Below, one piece after another: positions 26,662 to 33,287 of a stretch of 55,585 nt of DNA. The notes below the pieces were generated by a model, which was not told the DNA's origin, ran no database searches, and saw only the letters and a list, made by a program, of their open reading frames with translations. A program made the translations under genes and the position numbers. The stretch lies in NCBI GenBank assembly GCA_002305575.1, contig DBPP01000012.1, positions 25,266 to 80,850 on the forward strand, written 5' to 3'. The number at the start of each line of letters is the position of its first letter. Positions within the stretch are counted from its first letter, which is position 1. The stretch is from Ruminococcaceae bacterium UBA1417. GTDB lineage: Bacteria; Bacillota; Clostridia; Oscillospirales; Acutalibacteraceae.

Positions 26662-27590
26662 AAAAGTTTCATATTGATTTCTATAAAAACAAAAAGATTT
26701 ATTTTGCCCTTTCCATTGCGGTGATCGTCATTGGGCTGGTGTGCACCTTTGTCATCGGTCCGAAGCTGGATCTGCAGTTTGCCGGCGGCGCTATGATTCG
26801 CTATTCTGTCGACGGTGAGGTTGATTCGAACGAGATCGCTTCGCTTGTGCAGGAAGCGACGGGCAGAACGGTATCCGTCACGGTGAATCAGAGCCTCAGC
26901 GATGCGGGCTACCAGATTACGGTGTCCTTTGCCGGCAATCAGTCTGTCTCACTCGATGAGCAGCAGCAAATTGCGAAAACACTCTCTGATGCATACGCAG
27001 ACCGAACCTTTGAAGTGGTGCAGTCCAGCTCTGTAGATCCAACGATGGGCGCGCGCTTCTTCCAGAAGTGTCTCGTCTGCATGGTCATTACCTTTGTGAT
27101 TTTGCTGGCGTACATTGCACTGCGTTTCCGCAAGATCGGCGGCCTTTCGGCGGGTATTACGGCGATTATTGCGCTGTTGCACGATGTCTCGATCGTGTTC
27201 TTTGCCTTTGTGGTTTTCGGGTTTTCCATCAACGATGTTTTCATCGCGGTTATCCTGACCATTCTCGGTTATTCTCTGAACGATACGATTGTCATTTACG
27301 ACCGCATTCGTGAGAACCGCAAGCTGGAACCCACAAAGAGCGTGGACGCGCTGCCGGGTATTGTGAACAAGAGCCTTAACCAGACGATGATGCGCTCGAT
27401 TCTCACGTCTCTGACGACGTTCCTTGCGTTGCTTGTCATCTTCATTGTCGCGGCAGCCTTTGGCCTGACAACGGTCGAAACGTTTGCGTTGCCGATGATG
27501 GTGGGCGTTGTGGTCGGCTGCTATTCGTCGATCTGCATTGCGGCGCCGCTATACACCTTGTGGGCGGTGCACAAGAGCAAAAAGAAATAA
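26658..27590 (+). CDS. secF: Protein translocase subunit SecF
   Basis: The 310-residue product is SecF. It has one N-terminal helix (residues 13-33), the FAGGAMIRY motif near residue 44, an outer domain, and five C-terminal helices with the family motif TILGYSLNDTIVIYDRIREN near residues 205-225. It works as a complex with SecD. Its ATG overlaps the secD stop as ATGA. A strong terminator follows 12 bases after the stop. Confidence 0.95.
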   Translation: MKKFHIDFYKNKKIYFALSIAVIVIGLVCTFVIGPKLDLQFAGGAMIRYSVDGEVDSNEIASLVQEATGRTVSVTVNQSLSDAGYQITVSFAGNQSVSLDEQQQIAKTLSDAYADRTFEVVQSSSVDPTMGARFFQKCLVCMVITFVILLAYIALRFRKIGGLSAGITAIIALLHDVSIVFFAFVVFGFSINDVFIAVILTILGYSLNDTIVIYDRIRENRKLEPTKSVDALPGIVNKSLNQTMMRSILTSLTTFLALLVIFIVAAAFGLTTVETFALPMMVGVVVGCYSSICIAAPLYTLWAVHKSKKK

Positions 27591-27601
27591 GCAGAAAAGC
27601 A

Positions 27602-27633
27602 GAATCCCGGGGCATATGCTCCGGGATTCTTTT
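27602..27633 (+). terminator. Terminator after secDF
   Basis: Nine-base stem GAATCCCGG/CCGGGATTC with a ten-base loop, followed by TTTT. Confidence 0.8.
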
Positions 27634-27721
27634 GCTGTTCTGCGCAAAGCCGTAGTCCTGCACCATCAAACACAAAGCAGCCGGTATCCAGCTAAAGGGG
27701 ATACCGGCTGCTGCCATAAAA

Positions 27722-28045
27722 TTACGTGTAAATTGCCTTGACCCGATCCCGGTACCGGGGATCGTCGGACAATGCGGTGAAGTGGACGCTGTAGCCCCAA
27801 AACGTACGCGGCAGATGCTCCGAGAAAGCACCCGGAGTATTTCGTCGCGCAGTGGGAGCGCGTCTGGCCCAAGAAACAGATAAAACCGCGGGCCCCACAT
27901 TGGGGTCCGCGGAAATTTTATCGCCGTAGCCGGGCACGCCGGAGCCAAAGCCGAGCAGACCGGCGCTGTAGGCCAACTTTGGAAACCACATATCCAAAAT
28001 GGACTTTGCTACTTCGGAAAAGGAGCTTTCGCTCAGGCCATACAT
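27722..28045 (-). pseudogene. Decayed DUF4037-family gene fragment
   Basis: The minus strand from 28045 reads MYGLSESSFSEVAKSILDMW and then AGLLGFGSGVPGYGDKIS, which match the N-terminal part of DUF4037 (nucleotidyltransferase-like) proteins. Near 27900 the similarity moves to another frame, as MWGPRFYLFLGPDALPL and DEILRVLS, and near 27830 it returns to the first frame as LPRTFWGYSVHF before a stop at 27722. Intact members are about 300 residues or more; here only about 105 codons remain and at least two frameshifts are needed. The family assignment rests on memory of the AGLLGxGSxVxGYDDxxSRDHxWGP pattern. It is 13 bases downstream of the XRE regulator gene on the same strand. Confidence 0.65.
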
Positions 28046-28058
28046 TGGATAAACTGTA

Positions 28059-28322
28059 TCATGTCCGCCCTCCGTTTTCCTGGCCAGTCAACAGCCACAT
28101 GACGTCTACATCGAGAATCTCCGCGAAGGCGAGCAGCTCGATGTCCGTGACAATGCGCAGCTGGCCCTCGAGCTTGGAAAGCGCGGAGGCGTTGAGATCT
28201 ACGCCGCGGACCTGCAGCTGTGCGAGCAGTTCTTTCTGCTTCATGCCTTGCGCGCGGCGTACCGCTTCAATGCGTGCACCAACCAGGTTTTTGTCGCCAA
28301 GCGCCTTTTTTCGGATGCGCAT
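28059..28322 (-). CDS. Small XRE-family transcriptional regulator
   Basis: The 87-residue protein is a single Cro/C1-type helix-turn-helix domain: GARIEAVRRAQGMKQKELLA, then the recognition segment VRGVDLNASALSKLEGQLR, then VTDIELLAFAEILDVDVMWL. GGAGGG precedes the ATG on the minus strand, and a very good promoter lies just upstream. It probably binds DNA as a dimer. Its only co-directional neighbour is the decayed DUF4037 gene. Nothing in the context shows what it controls; the strong promoter-proximal position allows autoregulation. Confidence 0.85.
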   Translation of the reverse strand: MRIRKKALGDKNLVGARIEAVRRAQGMKQKELLAQLQVRGVDLNASALSKLEGQLRIVTDIELLAFAEILDVDVMWLLTGQENGGRT

Positions 28323-28354
28323 ACCACCGCCGCCCTCCGTGTAATCTTTAGATC

Positions 28355-28383
28355 ATTATACGGGATGCCGCGTAGAAAATCAA
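28355..28383 (-). promoter_or_regulatory. Sigma-A promoter of the XRE gene
   Basis: On the minus strand, -35 TTGATT (28378-28383) and perfect -10 TATAAT (28355-28360) are spaced by 17 bases. The leader is about 25 nt. Confidence 0.75.
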
Positions 28384-28446
28384 TCCAAAATTTCATAAGC
28401 CGCATAAATTCGCGTTTTTCGCAGAAACTAATCCGAAGAATAAAAA

Positions 28447-28487
28447 TGATAATTACTATTGATTTTTAAAGAAAAATGTATTATACT
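28447..28487 (+). promoter_or_regulatory. Promoter of the flavodiiron gene with a possible Fur/PerR-like operator
   Basis: The -35 box TTGATT (28459-28464) and -10 box TATACT (28482-28487) are 17 bases apart. The sequence TGATAATTACTATTGA at 28447-28462 overlaps the -35 box and is an imperfect 7-1-7 inverted repeat like Fur/PerR boxes (four of seven positions symmetric). The promoter is solid; the operator is a weak suggestion based on the gene's role in oxygen defence. Confidence 0.6.
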
Positions 28488-28584
28488 ATAAGCAAAGAAT
28501 TCGCCGGTGTGACGGCGGGTTTTAGAATGGCCCGTATGATTTGTAAAAAGTGGATTGGATTGCAGTAAAGGACAGGTGTTTGCT

Positions 28585-30432
28585 ATGTATTGTACCAAGA
28601 AAGTCAGGGAAGATCTCATTTGGGTTGGCGCCAATGATCGCCGGCTCGCCATGTTTGAAGGTGTGTATAGCGTTCCGCAGGGCGTGTCGTACAACGCTTA
28701 TCTGCTTTTGGATGAAAAGACTGTGTTGTTCGATACGGTAGACAAGGCGGTCAGTGGCGTTTTCTTTGAAAATGTCGCGCATGCGCTGCAGGGGCGTTCA
28801 CTGGATTACATCGTCGTGCACCATATGGAGCCCGACCATTCCGCCACGCTGCAGGAGCTTGTGGCTCGCTACCCGCAGGTGAAAATTGTCTGCAACGCTA
28901 AGATTGTCGCCATGATCAAGCAGTTCTTTACGTTCGATATCGATGCCTATGCGCATGTCGTGGCAGAGGGTGATGTGCTTGAAACCGGCCGCCACAAGCT
29001 GACCTTTGTGATGGCGCCCATGGTGCACTGGCCCGAGGTTATGGTTACCTACGATCTGACCGATCAGATTTTGTTTTCAGCCGATGCGTTCGGCTGTTTC
29101 GGCGCGCTCAACGGTGCTATTTTTGCCGATGAAGTCGATTTTGAACGCGATTATCTTGATGAGGCACGCCGCTACTACACCAATATTGTGGGCAAATATG
29201 GCACACAGGTGCAGACGCTGCTGAAAAAGGCGTCCGCGCTTGATATCCAGATGATTTGCCCGCTGCACGGCTTCGTCTGGCGTCGGAATATCGGTGATTT
29301 TGTGGGCAAGTATCTGCTTTGGAGCAGCTATAAGCCGGAGAAAAACGGCGTCATGATCGCCTATGCATCCGTATACGGAAACACAGCCATTGCGGCCGAA
29401 ATTCTTTCGAGCCGCCTGCGCGACCGCGGCGTGGAAACCGTAATGTTCGATGTTTCCGTGACGCCGGCGTCGGAAATAATTGCCGCTGCTTTCCGTTGGA
29501 GCCACCTTGTTTTCGCTTCCACCACCTACAACGCAGGGATTTTTGTTACGATGGAGGCACTGCTTTCCGATCTTGTCGCGCACAACCTTTCAAACCGTAA
29601 AATTGCGTTGATCGAAAACGGCTCTTGGGCGCCGACGAGCGGCAGCTTGATGAAGAAGCAGTTGGAAAAATGCAATGGCGTGGAATTCTTTGAGAACACA
29701 GTCTCGATCCGCTCTTCGGTAAAGGAGCAGAATCTTGCGGAGCTTGAGGCGCTGGCCGAGGCGATTGCAACGGATATGCCGAAAACGCACGCGGCAACGG
29801 AGGAAGCGCCCGGCAGTGGGGAGGTAGATGTCAACGCACTGCTCAAAGTGCCGTATGGCCTGTATGTCCTCACGGCGCGCGACGGTGACCGCGACAACGG
29901 CTGCATCATCAACACGGTGATGCAGGTGACCAATACGCCGAACCGCATTTCCATTGCGGTGAACAAAAACAATTTCACGCACGATATGATCCTGCACACC
30001 GGCCTTTTCAACATTTCGCTGCTCGACGAAGAGGCGCAATTCGATGTGTTCAAACGGTTTGGCTTTGTGAGTGGACGCGATACCGATAAATTTGCGGGAG
30101 ATACGGACGCGCCGCGCACGGCCAACGGACTGCGCTACCTGTCGGAGGCGGTTTCCGCGGTGATCTCCGGCCGCGTCTTGCAGGCGATCGACTGTGGCAC
30201 ACATACGCTGTTCATCGCTGATGTGACGGAGGCGGTCACGCTTTCCGAGGTGCCCAGCGTCACCTATCAGTTCTATTTCGATCATATTAAGCCCAAGCCG
30301 GTGGTCACAGAGAAAAAGACAGGCTATGTCTGCAAAATCTGCGGCTACATCTACGAGGGTGATCCGCTTCCGGCGGATTTCATCTGCCCGCTTTGCAAGC
30401 ACGGCGCGGCGGATTTTGAAAAGCTTCAGTAA
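28585..30432 (+). CDS. Flavodiiron protein fused to flavin reductase and rubredoxin domains
   Basis: This 615-residue protein is a multidomain flavodiiron oxygen/NO reductase. Residues 1-245 form the metallo-beta-lactamase-like diiron domain with all ligands visible: H80, E82, D84, H85, H148, D167 and H228. Residues 250-390 are a flavodoxin domain (MIAYASVYGNTAIAAEI). Residues 405-560 look like an FMN-binding flavin reductase domain (YVLTARDGDRDNGCIINTV). The last 40 residues are a short rubredoxin with two CxxC pairs (YVCKICGYIYEGD and FICPLCKHG). Such proteins reduce oxygen or NO to water or N2O in the cytoplasm of anaerobes. The start at 28585 follows AAAGGACAGG; an earlier TTG is less likely. 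It appears monocistronic, with its own promoter and terminator. Confidence 0.92.
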   Translation: MYCTKKVREDLIWVGANDRRLAMFEGVYSVPQGVSYNAYLLLDEKTVLFDTVDKAVSGVFFENVAHALQGRSLDYIVVHHMEPDHSATLQELVARYPQVKIVCNAKIVAMIKQFFTFDIDAYAHVVAEGDVLETGRHKLTFVMAPMVHWPEVMVTYDLTDQILFSADAFGCFGALNGAIFADEVDFERDYLDEARRYYTNIVGKYGTQVQTLLKKASALDIQMICPLHGFVWRRNIGDFVGKYLLWSSYKPEKNGVMIAYASVYGNTAIAAEILSSRLRDRGVETVMFDVSVTPASEIIAAAFRWSHLVFASTTYNAGIFVTMEALLSDLVAHNLSNRKIALIENGSWAPTSGSLMKKQLEKCNGVEFFENTVSIRSSVKEQNLAELEALAEAIATDMPKTHAATEEAPGSGEVDVNALLKVPYGLYVLTARDGDRDNGCIINTVMQVTNTPNRISIAVNKNNFTHDMILHTGLFNISLLDEEAQFDVFKRFGFVSGRDTDKFAGDTDAPRTANGLRYLSEAVSAVISGRVLQAIDCGTHTLFIADVTEAVTLSEVPSVTYQFYFDHIKPKPVVTEKKTGYVCKICGYIYEGDPLPADFICPLCKHGAADFEKLQ

Positions 30433-30477
30433 ATCGGTTGCCCCAATCGCGACAGGGTGAACCGCATAACGGCAAAA

Positions 30478-30520
30478 CAGGGAGAATGGGCGACGGGGTT
30501 CGCCTGTTCTCCCCGCTTTT
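30478..30520 (+). terminator. Terminator after the flavodiiron gene
   Basis: GGGAGAA pairs with TTCTCCC, extended by GGGCG/CGCC inside, and is followed by CGCTTTT. It lies in the 284-base gap before the methyltransferase gene, which otherwise holds only the promoter at 30532 and a leader. Confidence 0.65.
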
Positions 30521-30531
30521 GTGGCGGTATA

Positions 30532-30561
30532 TGGACAAAGGCAAGGGGAAAATGGTATACT
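30532..30561 (+). promoter_or_regulatory. Sigma-A promoter of the methyltransferase gene
   Basis: The -35 box TGGACA (30532-30537) and -10 box TATACT (30556-30561) are separated by 18 bases; each matches five of six consensus positions. Confidence 0.6.
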
Positions 30562-30716
30562 GGATGCAAAGGATGGATTCCCATGTGGAAGATCGTTCGA
30601 GATATCGGCCCGGTGCAGAGGGACAGGCGGTAAAGTGCATCGGGCTTTGAAAAGGGCCGTCTGTCGTCTGCACCGGCTGCATCAGACAGATCAGATTATG
30701 AAGAGGAGCAGACGAT

Positions 30717-31487
30717 ATGCAGGAAGTAAAAACGCGGTGGCTTGCAGAGGAGCGTGCCGCACACATACATGGGTGGGATTTTTCCCATATTGCCGATCGG
30801 TATGCGGAGGAAACCGATCTGCCCTGGGACTATGAAGCGGTGATTCGCGCGCATTTGGCACCGCAGGATCGATTGCTGGATATCGACACGGGTGGCGGAG
30901 AATTTCTGCTTGGACTGAAGCATCCGCACGCCAGGACCAGCGCGACTGAAGGATATCCGCCGAATGTTGCGCTGTGCCGGTCGATTTTGGCGCCGCTCGG
31001 CATCGATTTCCGAGAGGCTGCCGACGTATCCCAGCTGCCGTTTGAAAGCGGGACTTTCGACGTGGTGATTAACCGACACGGGGATTTTGATCCAGAGGAA
31101 CTGTACCGGATTCTCAAGCCCGGCGGTTTGTTCATCACCCAGCAGGTTGGGGCTGAAAACGACCGGGCGCTGGTAGATCTGCTGCTGCCCGGTACGCCGG
31201 TTCCCTATCCGGAGCAGCGCCTTGAAAATGTGCGCTCGCGGTTTATGCGCGCGGGATTTCAAATTTTGCAGGCGCAGGAAGCGTTCTGTAAAATTCGATT
31301 TTGGGACGTAGGGGCTCTCGTGTGGTTTGCTCGCGTTATTCCGTGGGAATTTCCCGGGTTTTCCGTTGAATGTTGTTTTGACCGACTTATGCTTGCCCAG
31401 CAGAAACTCGAAACGCAGGGGGTACTGGAGGCTTCAACGCATCGATTCCTTCTCGTGGCGAAAAAACTGTTGGAAACGGATGCATAA
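30717..31487 (+). CDS. Class I SAM-dependent methyltransferase
   Basis: A 256-residue methyltransferase. SAM-binding motif I is RLLDIDTGGGEFLLGL near residues 46-61. Motif II follows as the EGYPPN acidic strand, then DVSQLPFESGTFDVVINRHG, a typical post-motif segment of Methyltransf_11/25 proteins, and LKPGGLFITQQVG. GAGGAG precedes the ATG at 30717. Its substrate is unknown; the nearest relatives by pattern are YcgJ/UbiE-like and rRNA or small-molecule methyltransferases. It has its own promoter and terminator, so it is probably a single-gene unit. Confidence 0.85.
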   Translation: MQEVKTRWLAEERAAHIHGWDFSHIADRYAEETDLPWDYEAVIRAHLAPQDRLLDIDTGGGEFLLGLKHPHARTSATEGYPPNVALCRSILAPLGIDFREAADVSQLPFESGTFDVVINRHGDFDPEELYRILKPGGLFITQQVGAENDRALVDLLLPGTPVPYPEQRLENVRSRFMRAGFQILQAQEAFCKIRFWDVGALVWFARVIPWEFPGFSVECCFDRLMLAQQKLETQGVLEASTHRFLLVAKKLLETDA

Positions 31488-31500
31488 CAGTTTTGAATGA

Positions 31501-31535
31501 AAAGCGGGGCGCTGCATTGCGGCGCCCCGTTTCCT
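31501..31535. terminator. Terminator between convergent methyltransferase and ThuA-like genes
   Basis: CGGGGCGC and GCGCCCCG form an eight-base GC stem with a nine-base loop, preceded by AAA and followed by TTTCCTTT. It probably works in both directions. Confidence 0.7.
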
Positions 31536-31556
31536 TTCTATACGATTTCTATACGA

Positions 31557-32210
31557 TTATTTTCCCATGCACCACGCGGCGGCATTGGAGAAAAGGCGGC
31601 GGAAATGCTCGTTTTCCCACACGTCCAGTGTGTGTCCCGGCGTCAGTGCGCACAGACGTCCCTTACCAAGCGTGCGCGTGTAGCCTGCCGGCTGCGTGCC
31701 GCCGTTTTCGGACCGACTCTCCAGAAAGACCTCTGCATCCGCAGCAATCATTTCCATACGATAATGTTCGTCCCGCACACAGAAATCCGGCACCCCATCA
31801 AGAATGGGGTGTACGGTTCTGGCTTGCAGGCGTACTTCGCAGCGTGGCGGGTGGCCGCGGAAAGCTGCGCCGACGAGCTGCACGTAATCGGGGCAACGAT
31901 CCTCCGTATAGGCCAGTCCCGAATGCACGGCAAGGAAGCCGCCGCCTGCTTCAATATACGCTTTGAATTCTTCCGGCCCCACTTCGGTTACGCCCGGTTC
32001 AAACCAAGGCGCGGTATTCGATGCGATCACGTTGTTGCTTTTGCAGCAGACAACCAGACGGTATCGAGCGAGGCGCGCCGGCGTCAGAATATCCTTGGCG
32101 GCTTTCACGATATCAAAGCCATAAGGGCTGTCGCACCATGAAGCCAGCCCCTTTTCGATGACCTCGGCCGGATGCCAAAGATCGTCGCAGAGTACCAATA
32201 CGTTCTCCAT
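31557..32210 (-). CDS. ThuA-like (trehalose-utilisation family) domain protein
   Basis: The 217-residue protein has the ThuA/glutamine-amidotransferase-like fold: VLVLCDDLWHPAEVIEKG at the start, FKAYIEAGGGFLAVHSGLAY near residue 85, and the HPILDGV block near residue 135. ThuA proteins occur in sugar utilisation operons and their exact reaction is still unclear. The start at 32210 was chosen because the in-frame ATG at 32261 lies in the -10 box of the promoter; GATGGGGAT precedes 32210. No sugar-related gene lies directly beside it, so its role here is open. Confidence 0.75.
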   Translation of the reverse strand: MENVLVLCDDLWHPAEVIEKGLASWCDSPYGFDIVKAAKDILTPARLARYRLVVCCKSNNVIASNTAPWFEPGVTEVGPEEFKAYIEAGGGFLAVHSGLAYTEDRCPDYVQLVGAAFRGHPPRCEVRLQARTVHPILDGVPDFCVRDEHYRMEMIAADAEVFLESRSENGGTQPAGYTRTLGKGRLCALTPGHTLDVWENEHFRRLFSNAAAWCMGK

Positions 32211-32259
32211 ATCCCCATCTACTTTCTGTTTCGAATTCTCCACAACAGGAGTCCCCTTC

Positions 32260-32265
32260 ATTATA
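32260..32265 (-). promoter_or_regulatory. Probable -10 box for the ThuA-like gene
   Basis: A perfect TATAAT preceded by CCTG lies on the minus strand 50 bases before the start codon. No good -35 hexamer is visible at 17 bases. Confidence 0.45.
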
Positions 32266-32324
32266 CAGGAAAATGCCGGGGAAGAATACGGGTAAATTTA
32301 CGTTTTTTTCGCAATGAATTCGTA

Positions 32325-32356
32325 CAAAAAAGCGCACGGACATACCCGCGCGCTTT
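32325..32356 (-). terminator. Terminator of the ricin-type lectin gene
   Basis: On the minus strand AAGCGCGCGG pairs with CCGTGCGCTT across a six-base loop and runs into a T-tract of six. It lies 27 bases after the stop codon. Confidence 0.75.
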
Positions 32357-32382
32357 CTGTGCTTTTTCTGTGTGTATAGGGA

Positions 32383-32904
32383 TTACTTCGTTTTCTTGGC
32401 TGTCTTGGCGGTTTTAGCCGGCGTTTTTCCCGCTTTTTCGGTTTTGACCTCTTTCACAGCGCGCTTTACCGGCGCCTTGACTTCCTTCTCCACCTCAGTG
32501 AGGACCCAGTCCTGATTTTCGCCCTTGACAAACTCCCAGAGCTGCGCCGGCGCATAGTCGCTGTCGCTGATGTCCTTGATATCCACAACCTTGCCGGAAG
32601 CTGCGTGCATGATCTTGCGGAAACCTCTCGTGGTTGTATTCAGCTTCCAAAGCTGTGCCGCGCTGTTCTCTGCGGGTGCAAGCGTGAGTGCCGTGCCGTT
32701 TTCCGCTTCGCCGGAAACCGTAAGCGCAAGGCCGGTTGCTTTGTTGACGAGCTGGACCGATGTGCCTTCACCCGGGATAGCGCGCCAGATCTGCATATCG
32801 CTGCCGTCTTCCGTCATCTGCACAACAGCATTGCCGTTTGCCGCCAGCATCTTACCGCTTCTGCGGTTCGTCAGTACGTATTTTTTTTCCATCTTTGCTG
32901 CCAT
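32383..32904 (-). CDS. Cytoplasmic ricin-type beta-trefoil protein with lysine-rich tail
   Basis: This 173-residue protein has no signal peptide. Residues 5-135 look like a ricin-B-type beta-trefoil: three QxW motifs are at Q38-I-W40, Q84-L-W86 and Q121-L-W123, each in its own repeat, with a further QDW at 131. Repeats contain NRRSGKMLAA, NKATGLALTV and HAASGKVVDI, the matching strand of each lobe. After residue 138 the chain turns into a low-complexity basic tail rich in Lys, Ala, Val and Pro (VKAPVKRAVKEVKTEKAG and TPAKTAKTAKK), like histone H1-type tails. A strong AAGGAGT ribosome site and a near-perfect promoter indicate good expression. Function is unknown; carbohydrate binding plus nucleic-acid or envelope binding is a guess. 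Confidence 0.8.
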   Translation of the reverse strand: MAAKMEKKYVLTNRRSGKMLAANGNAVVQMTEDGSDMQIWRAIPGEGTSVQLVNKATGLALTVSGEAENGTALTLAPAENSAAQLWKLNTTTRGFRKIMHAASGKVVDIKDISDSDYAPAQLWEFVKGENQDWVLTEVEKEVKAPVKRAVKEVKTEKAGKTPAKTAKTAKKTK

Positions 32905-32962
32905 AAATATCTACTCCTTCATGATATATACACGGGGATTGCTTTTAAAATTCTATAGGATA

Positions 32963-32991
32963 AGTATAGTCTTTTCAAAACGCAAAGTCAA
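32963..32991 (-). promoter_or_regulatory. Sigma-A promoter of the ricin-type lectin gene
   Basis: On the minus strand, -35 TTGACT (32986-32991) and -10 TATACT (32963-32968) are 17 bases apart. The 383-base gap 32905-33287 is AT-rich and holds this promoter and the divergent one at 33221; nothing else was recognised. Confidence 0.75.
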
Positions 32992-33220
32992 ATTTTCGTT
33001 TCTTTGTTTTTTGTCGTCGGATTCCGGTTGTTTCCTACAGTTTCTGCACGGTTTTCGATGCACTTCCGGAAATTTTGCTAAAAAACGCCTTTGGCGTCTG
33101 GCACAATTCGAAATAAAGGCTATCCGTTATGAACAAATTTCCCTTAATATTTTATGAAATCTTCTCCGCGTTTGCAGGCTTTGTCCGGCAAAAAGTAAGA
33201 GAAAATTCATTTATAATGCC

Positions 33221-33249
33221 TTGAAATCCCCTTTTTATTCGTGTATCCT
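33221..33249 (+). promoter_or_regulatory. Promoter of the P-type ATPase gene
   Basis: The -35 box TTGAAA (33221-33226) and -10 box TATCCT (33244-33249) are 17 bases apart. A TATAAT-like TTATAATG lies just upstream at 33211 as an alternative. Confidence 0.5.
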
Positions 33250-33287
33250 TTAACTTGAACATTATTTTTGGAAAGGGAAAAACGGGC

